64,000 bases of DNA. It comes from Henricia sp. BOLD:AAB3569. Taxonomy: Eukaryota > Echinodermata > Asteroidea > Spinulosida > Echinasteridae. A model generated the notes under the pieces. It was not told where the DNA came from, did no database searches, and saw only the letters and a program-made list of their open reading frames with translations. Below are positions 23,301 through 32,300 of this stretch, in pieces. The stretch spans positions 1,860,001 to 1,924,000 of the forward strand of contig JBBELK010000620.1 of the NCBI GenBank assembly GCA_037783545.1. The letters are read 5' to 3'. Every line of letters begins with the position of its first letter. Position 1 is the stretch's first letter. The position numbers were made by a program, and so were the translations under genes.

Positions 23301-26300
23301 AAACCCATGAAGAATTCGAATTAGAAATGGCCAGAGACACCGGGGAATATCCCCTTGCTCTTAACGAAAGAATGCTCTGGGATCTTTAGAGTGCGTTACC
23401 ATTACCTAACACACTGGACCAACGGCTTTTCATACCTTCCGAAGGATGGAGCAAGTGTGGTTGAGTGCCTTGCCCAAGGGCACAGGTACCGCAGCCGGAT
23501 TCGAACCCGTAACCCCAAGTTTTTACCCATGATTGCGAGTCAATGAACCAAACCACTCGGCCACGGTACCCCACAAACTTGTCTTGGATTTGTTGGATTT
23601 GTACTTTTTTTCACCCAACATATTATAATAATTCCGAAGGTAGCACTTTAGAGACCGACTCAAATGAGTATGAGCTTTAGTAGCAACAACTACTTTATCA
23701 GATGCAATGATTCAATATTAGACTTAGTAATACTCACAATTTAAGACATTGCGACTTGGTGCAGTTGCAGGGTTTACGAGGTCGGTGATCTGGATCAACG
23801 GGTGCAGAACGTCTCCTAATATGAAAGAATTGCACATAAATAAGTTTGATTTACTCCTACAATTGGTTAGTATGGAACTCAATGGTGATTTATTTATTTA
23901 TTCATTTTTTGTACAGCGCTCATGTCTACCCTACAGGGTACTCCTGACACTGTTGCCATTATTACTGCTACCTTCAGGGAATCACCAGAACCATTTCGCT
24001 TCAACTAGGTGGCTACCTGGCCAAGGCGCACAACCCTATCAGCAGTTAGATTGTGGCATTCCCCTTAACAGCTCCCCAAATATCGCTTGGGTTGACGAGG
24101 CAATTTAGATTACATGTCTTGCCCTTGGACACAAATCACATTGGCACTAGTGAGACTCGAACTCTCAACCTCTCGATCATAAGCAGGGCTGTGTACCCAC
24201 TAGATCACACATGTTCTCTGGATGCACTGAAATCAGTGTTGGTAAGTTACATGCTGCTCCAGTTATGGCTCTATTGGACTATGGGATATTGATTAATTGA
24301 TTAATGTAACATGAGGTTGTAATCGCAAAAAAATTAATACATTTATGATTTAAATAACTAAGCCATGTCAGTCATACTTTCACTTCACTTCCGTCATAAT
24401 TTCCAAGATAAATAGGACAACAATGACTACAAAATGCAAGAAAACAAGAATTTGATTAATGTACCCGTTGACTGCTCGGCTTGGCGGCGGTGGGGAGCGT
24501 ACTCGAGACTGACGGGGTTGAGGGACGGCTCCAGAGGGCGCTAGTGACACGTAATTGGTTGCGTTGGCTGGCTTAGCTTGAGAAACCACCTGTTTAAACA
24601 CATCAAAAATTACGAAGGGGCTGTCCAAAGTTGTCAACATTTTTATGATTCTACAGAGTAGGAAGGGGGAGGGAGGTCGAAGGACTTTAAATGCAATGTA
24701 AAATGTTGACATTTCATGGCCCTGAGAGAAAAATGTTGATAAGTAGTATTTCGGGAGAAGGGAGGGGAGTCTTGAAAAATACTGTACTACGCTCTGTAGA
24801 ACTGTGAAAATGTTGACAACGTTGGACGGCCCCTAAATGGGTTTGTGTTCATGCACACAAGTTATGGGCCTTTTTCCAAATCTCGGCTTCGTCTCCGTTT
24901 CCGGCTCCGTCTCCGTCTCCATTCCGCCACCTTGAAGCCGCATACCAAACTTCGGCTCGGCTTCATTTTGAGGCTTCGTTTTGGTCCAAGTGAGGCTCCA
25001 AAACGAAGTCAACTAAAGAGGTGACTTCGGCCGGCTTCACGACGTCATGAACTGGAAAATCACGTGACAGCAACAAAAACTGTGTGAACTTTTGCAGGTT
25101 TGCTAAACTTTGCCGTCGATAAAACTCGTCTGCTAGCGCTTAAAAAAAGCCGGTGAAAAAGAGTGGTAGGCCTACTAGGCCCGACTAGTGTTCCAAACAG
25201 TTTTTGGTTTGGCTTCGCTAAAGTGAAGCCGGAGGCGGTTGGAGCCAGAGTCGCATGAAGCTGGAGCCTGGAGCCTGAAGACGGAGTCGAGATTTGGAAA
25301 AGGGCCCTTGTCTGATACATGGGCCTTTTTCCAAATCTCGACTTGGGCTCAGGCTCCGGCTCCATGTAAACCACATGGAACCGGAGCCTGAGTCTGAGCC
25401 CAAGTCGAGATTTGGAAAAAGGCCATGGTATTAAAGGGTTTGTAGGTCTTTACAGATTACCTTGTTATAACAGGAACCTTGTATTATCAGGAATGAAAAT
25501 AATGAATTGGGACCTAAAAGTTTTCTTGTTAATGGACCTGAAACATAATCATGGTACCCTGAGACCCTGAGATCGCCCCCCCCCCCCCCTCTCCCCCCAT
25601 ATATTTGCACGCATGTAAACAAACCAAGACATCATTATTTTTCAGGTCTATTGAATATTGCACTTTTTAAAATTGTTGTTAAGTGTATTGTTGTCACTTG
25701 TCCAATACTTAAAGATAGTATACATGATTGGTAAACTGTTACAAATAGTTTTATCCCCCTGTGTGATTGAAGGTATGCATGATTAAAACCAACCTGAGCA
25801 AAAACCAGCTCTGTACTTCGTCTAACTTTTGAGAAAACAGTAAAAAAAGGGTTTGCAGTCATTTCGCCCCAAAACCACTTCGCCCTGAACCATGGCCTGT
25901 GCACAAAGTGGTTTTGGGACGAAGTGGCATTTGGGCGATGTAGTGTTTGGACGAAGTAATTTGGGGCGAAATGGCACTCGGGTGAAGTGGTTTGGGGCGA
26001 AATGGCACTTGGGCGAAATGGTTTTGGGGCGAATTGAATTTTCGTCTCATGAGACGAAAACTAATTGTTTTGCTCATTTCTCAAAGACTATAGCACTTCA
26101 GACAAAACCATTTTAGGGGAAGTTTTCTACGGTCATCATGTTTATATTGTGTAAGTTAGGCATAAATCTGTGAACATTTCTGATTTTCGAGATTACCAAT
26201 GATGTACACTGCCTTTTAAGTGTATTGTTGTCACTTGTCCAATACTTAATTATCACGTAAATTAATTTAATTTTCCGTACTATGTTTTGTTCTCATTGTA

Positions 26301-29300
26301 GGAATTTTGTGGGACTCACTGCGACCCATGCTTATTGTACTGTCAGGCTTGGATGACACCTAAGCATTTTTTCTTAGTCGTAACATTAACAAGTTTGTGT
26401 ATTCACCTTCATGGTTTCAATGTTGCCGATACATGTACTGGCAATCATATTACAAACTTTAAAAAACAAATGGATTAAAAATGGAAACTTTCATTTAAAT
26501 GTTTATTTATTTTACCACTTGGTTACAATAAACCGATCCAGTAAGCTCCGCCCATTTTGGAATTGACCAATCACAGCCTCAGGTTGAGGTAACCAAAAAG
26601 TGGATCTCCATTTTGGTTACCAGAGTCCTCAAAATTGTGTGCACAGAGCTACGGCGAAATGCAGCACGAGTGACGCAAAAACACCATAAACATCATTTTT
26701 ATCAGCGCAGAGGACCCTAGCCGGTTTAAAACGGATTGTATAAGACTATCCTAACCTACTTTTAATCCCTTCATAAATGTGTTTTTGTGTAAACGGGAAA
26801 AACTCACCAAAATTAGCTTGTCGTTTTGCTATGTTGTGCATTCACTGCGTTCTAGATGTGTGTCGAGATGTTTTTGTTCGATGGCGCGTGTTACGCGTAT
26901 TGCAGGTGTGTTGTACGTGCATGCACACGACCGGATACTTAAGTGCAAATTTTGCTTTCGAGCGTGCAGTTTCTGTGTGCGTGTGCGTGTTTCAATACGT
27001 GCTGACTAGGGCGCGGACGCTGACGCACGGCGCGGCCACGCGACTCTACTGCAAACGTGCCTTACATGTGTGGCATGTTGCTAGGCAATTTCTAAATGGG
27101 CGGAGCTTACTGGATCGGTCTACTGTATTAACAGTGCTCTTGTTATAGACCTTTATCACGGTGCGTCCATCTTTGTCTTGTTCTTCATAGTACGTGTCGG
27201 GCACGATCATTGCGTCTGCGCTACCGTGTGCAATATCCCGTTGAAAATCACTGTCCATGCAGCGCGCTCTCTTGATCGCGCAGCGCCTGAGCCATTGTGA
27301 TGCACACAATGAACAATTTCAAAACAGGACCAAACTATTTTTTCTGCAAGCCTCGCTTTGGTTACATTCATTTTAATAGGAGAAAAGGGAAAATGGCCGC
27401 TCCGTGATAAAGGTCTATTGAGCTTTGACTATACATGTAAACTCCTCAAAAAAGTTCGGAAAGTCAAGTTTGACTGACGAGTTCTCTAATAATTTTCCTT
27501 GAATTTTATATCATTGGAAAGCCCTGTTATTCCTCTTTACGATGATGTGTCATTTGTTATGACTAAGCAATTGGGGGATGTCCAGCACAGCTGAATACGG
27601 GGGCGGTGTAAAGTGAAATGTCACAAAATGCATTGCTATTGTCAAAAAGTGCATTGACACATTCCCATCCGCTATACTGCACATCCCCCAATTGATTAAT
27701 CATAACAAATGACACATCACTGTAAAGAGGAATAACAGGGCTTTCCAATGATACCAAATTCAAGGAAAATGATTTAGTAACAAGAGAGAAATCGTCAGTC
27801 AAACGTGACTTTCCGAACTTTTTTTGAGGAGTTTATATTGAACGAACCTGTGATACCATAGGAACCATAGCAAAGTTCTGCAAAATGTTCCCTTGTGGAG
27901 CTAGCAGCGTGGTACCGGGCGGCAATGAGGCAATTTTAGTCTCGCCGGTAATCGGGTTGATAATCTTTAGTTGGGTGTTGGCCGGCATAATCATACGATT
28001 CCCGATGGTACCTGTACCACTGGTTATCAACTGACTAGAACCGCTGCGATTGACTGAAACTTTCTGAAAGAAGAAAACGATTCGCTTTGAAATGACAGTT
28101 GTTCGGGAAAAGGGTTTCAACTTTCAACAGGCTTGTGAGCGAAGGAGGAACATAAAGGGCCGTCCAAAGTTGTCAACATTTTCACAGTTCTACAAAGCGT
28201 AGGAAAGGGGGAGGGGGGGTCGAGGGGTAGGACTTTACATGCACTGTAAAATGTTGACATTTCACGGAAGTGAAAAAAATGTTGATAAGTAGCAGGCCTC
28301 GAAATAACTGACGGCACCGACGGCAATTGCCATCGGCGCCCTGTGCCATTGCCGCGATGCCCTCAAAATCATGAATGTTTCACGGCAATAAATTGCCGTG
28401 CCCTTTATTGAAATACACATATAAAAATGTCAATTTCTCACTTTTAGTGACACATTTCAGAGACAAAACTAGTCTTTCCACCGGTGTTTAAAAATGCAAC
28501 GAAACCGTACGCAATTTTTGCAAAACCACGCCGAGCTTCTCAGCTTTAGCACATAGCGCCCACAGTAGCCTACGTGTACAAAAAGTACAGTTCGACGAAA
28601 GTCTCTCGAACAACTAAAAAATACCCGTCGCTCGAGGAACTCTAGTCGATAGTTTACTGTAGTTGCTCAATCGAACTTCGCCCTGGTTTCCGTGCGAAAT
28701 TGTACATGTATGTTGAGCGGGCTTCATTGGTATCAGTTAGCAGTTCGGCCATGGGTTCGGTGTACACTGTACAGCACGTGCGTGCACTCGCGGTCGACTA
28801 TGATGAAGTACATATAAGGGGCGTTTGAAACGCTTACCCCGGGTAACAGGGGGTTTACACCGGGGAAAACCCCCAGAAGATGCAAAATGAATGACACAGG
28901 GTCTCGCTTTGAATTCTGGGAACACGTGGTCAAAGGTTGTTGCCGGGTGAGGCTTTAAAAACGCCGTTATCGTTTGATTCAGGATGAAAAATTAAGCCGA
29001 CGCCACGCAAAAATAGTTGCCCTAAAGTACCGCAATAAACTTTGTCAATGCTCACAGACATCTACTGATTCAGCAAAATGTATTTACAGCCCTATTCCCT
29101 CCTATTTTGTGTTAGAAATCTGTGTTTTTCTTCGTACTCACGTCACGATTCCAAACTGTCCGCCATGTTTTACTGCTCACTGTTACAAGGTGACGTCATT
29201 ACACCTTGCTTTACACCACAGACCCGCCCGCGAGCTCGGGTAGTGGTGGCTGCCACCGGGGGCAGACTCGTGTAACACGTGATGGCTAAAAGAACGCTCC

Positions 29301-32300
29301 GGTGTAAGTTGGTGTTACCCGGTGTCAGCCCCTACACTGTACTTATGTGTCGATTGCAGAATACGGCCAAAGACGAAGATGAACGAACATTAGCATGACG
29401 TTCGTGATATAACCGTGGTCATTGCGCCTGCGTAGCGCTCGCGAATGTCAACGAAAGGTCCGATTAGTATTGACCCCTTTCGAACACGTGCGAATATGCC
29501 ATTTTGGGAGTCAAATAATGCTGAGTCATTGTGTAAGCGATGTGCGTGCGCGTTGTGTGTCTCTCTGGTGGGCGTAACGCGGTTTAGTTCACCAATGGGA
29601 GCCTCATCATTGCGCATTACGCGCGCTATGGACACACACAACGCGCACGCACATTGCTTCCACAACGACGCGGCATTGTTTTACTCCCAAAATGACGTCA
29701 TTGGCATGAGCTCAATAGATGATTTATCGATGAGGTGGAAGCAATATCCCATGATCAACGCGGATAAATAAAAGAGACAACTCTCAGACTGCAACCCCAG
29801 CTAAGTAATATTAATGATTGCTGTCGTGCCCTCCAAGTTCAAGCAAACTGCCGTGGTGCCCTTTTTAAGTTTGACAGAATTGCCGTGATGCCTTTGAATG
29901 TGGGGAAAAGGAAAGGCAATTATTGCCGTGCCCTTTTGAACATGAATTTCGTGGCCTGTAATTAGTATTTCGGGGGAGGGAAGGGGTCTTGAAAAATACT
30001 ACGCTCTGTAGAACCGTTAAAATGTTGACAACTTGCGACGGCCCCTAAATTACCTGAGCTGGCGCAATGGGCACATTAATCTTGACTGGTTGAGCTGTCG
30101 AGAGTGTCTTTGATAATGTGTAAATGGAGGTTGTAGCTGGAGCAATAGCTTTGATTGTGGTCACTGCTGGCTTAGCTGGGAGCAGAAATCAAACAAGAAC
30201 AGCATTGTTATGATGTGGGTACATTACTACAAAAGATGACAAGAATGTTAATTACAATAGGTCAAAACTGTATTTTTATGCTGGACATATATCAAGCTTA
30301 TCTTTTTTTAAAGGTTTAGTGAAGTGAAAATTATCAACCATTTGTTTTTATACACGAATCAGAAGATCAAAGTGTTGCAGACAAAGGGGCAAACTGAAAT
30401 TTGTTTTTATTTCAGAAAAAAAGTGACCTTTTCTCTACTTCAAGATTTTGTTGACAGACGAGGGCGCTGTTTATTGCTAGTCATGGAGGGAACCCACAGT
30501 TGAAAAACAAAGAAAGAACATTATATTTCAAATAGTAGCAGTAGCCCACTGATCCATTTCTGACCCAAACAAACTTGTTGGGATTGTTGCAAATGTCATA
30601 CTAAACAAACTCAGTAAATTGTTACAGATCATAACACCAAGAAGTCACTGAAAATGACAAACTTTTGTACACAAGTCAATGCAGATTTCCTCTGTTGTCC
30701 TGAGATGACATCACGTATTTGCTCATGAATATGGAAATTTCATTAGTATAAAAATATATAACTTGCAATTACACCAAAACGGAACAATCAAATTTCCACA
30801 CGTCCTTTAACTATGTGTACAATGTATTTTTTTTTGGGGGGGGGGGGGGGGGGTGGGGGGGTGGGGGGGGTGTGTTATCTGGACTAATGTTTTTGCTTTT
30901 TACCCATGGATAATTGATGTGTTGTCATTGTATTAAGTGACCCAGAGCTGAATTTAGAAACACAAGAAAATTTGCAGTGCCCCGACTGGGATTCGAACCC
31001 AGGTCCTTGGCTTACATGGCCAATTGCTCTACCAACTGAGCTATCTGGGCATCCCGCCGGAGCACCACAACAATCTCGTTTTTGCCTCTCTTTTTCCAAC
31101 AATGCAGTGGGGCAAATCCATGCCGACCAATTGGCCTATCGTGAAGAGAGGTCTTAACCTCCATGGGGGGAGGGGGTGAGGGGGGGGGGAGGGGGGGTGA
31201 GGGGGGGGGGAGGGGGTGAGGGGGTGGGGGGGGGGGGGGGAGGGGGTGAGGGGGTGGGGGGGGGGGGGGGTTGGGTGGAGGTGGTGTAAATCCATGCCAA
31301 CCCATTCACTATAGAGGTCATTATATATATATTATTAGATATGATAGGATTGACCCAGAGCTGCCAACCCTCCTGGATTTTGGGAAAGACATCGGAGAAA
31401 ACAGGTTCATTCCGTGACTGCAAACACATCTAAAAATCGCCAAGGTTGTTAATTGACAATCCAGGAGGGTTTTTATCCATGTCTGGACTCACAAAATTAG
31501 TCATTTTCCGAAGAATCTGTTGCAAAATCCAGGAGGGTTGGCAGCTCTGCAGACCAAACCTTTCGGTGACAGGAAAATATTTTCCTCTATGGTCTAGCCT
31601 TCTCCACATTTTACTTTAGTTGCTCGTTTGAACTACCGGGTAATTTAAAAAAAAAATTATATAAATTATTTTGTGGAGAGAAAAAATATAATAAAGACAG
31701 TTACAAGACGTTTGTCACTAGTAATTCGCACACTGTATTATAAACTCAATCCAAGTTTTTGACATGGTTTAGCAGGTTGCGATGCAGACTATGACGTAGT
31801 TTGTAAAGTCGCTTGTGACACAAACTCCTCAAAAAAGTCAAGTTTGACTGACGATTTCTCTCTTGTTACTAAATCATTTCCCTTGAATTTGGTATCATTG
31901 GAAAGCCCTGTTATTCCTCTTTACAGTGATGTGTCATTTGTTATGATTAATCAATTGGGGGATGTGCAGTATAGCGGAATACAGGGATGGGTGGAAAGTG
32001 AAATGTCACAAAATTGCATTCCTCTTTTGCTTGGAGGATGGGAATGTGTCAATGCACTTTTTGACAATAGCAATGCATTTTGTGACATTTCACTTTACAC
32101 CCGTCCCCGTATTCAGCTGTGCTGCACATCCCCCAATTGCTTAATCATAACAAATGACACGTCATCGTAAAGAGGAATAACAGGGCTTTCCAATGATATA
32201 AAATTCAAGGAAAATTATTTTGCAACAAGAGAGAAATCGTCAGTCAAACTTGACTTTCCAAACTTTTTTTGAGGAGTTTAGATTGCAATTTGGTTAACAA

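Noticed and set aside
22472..27148. Related ORFs at 22472-22954 and 26777-27148
   Set aside because: They fall inside two copies of one MITE; the similarity reflects the DNA repeat and no protein family is recognisable.
31012..31429. Proline-rich ORFs on the minus strand
   Set aside because: They translate a G-rich minisatellite; no splice signals or family resemblance.
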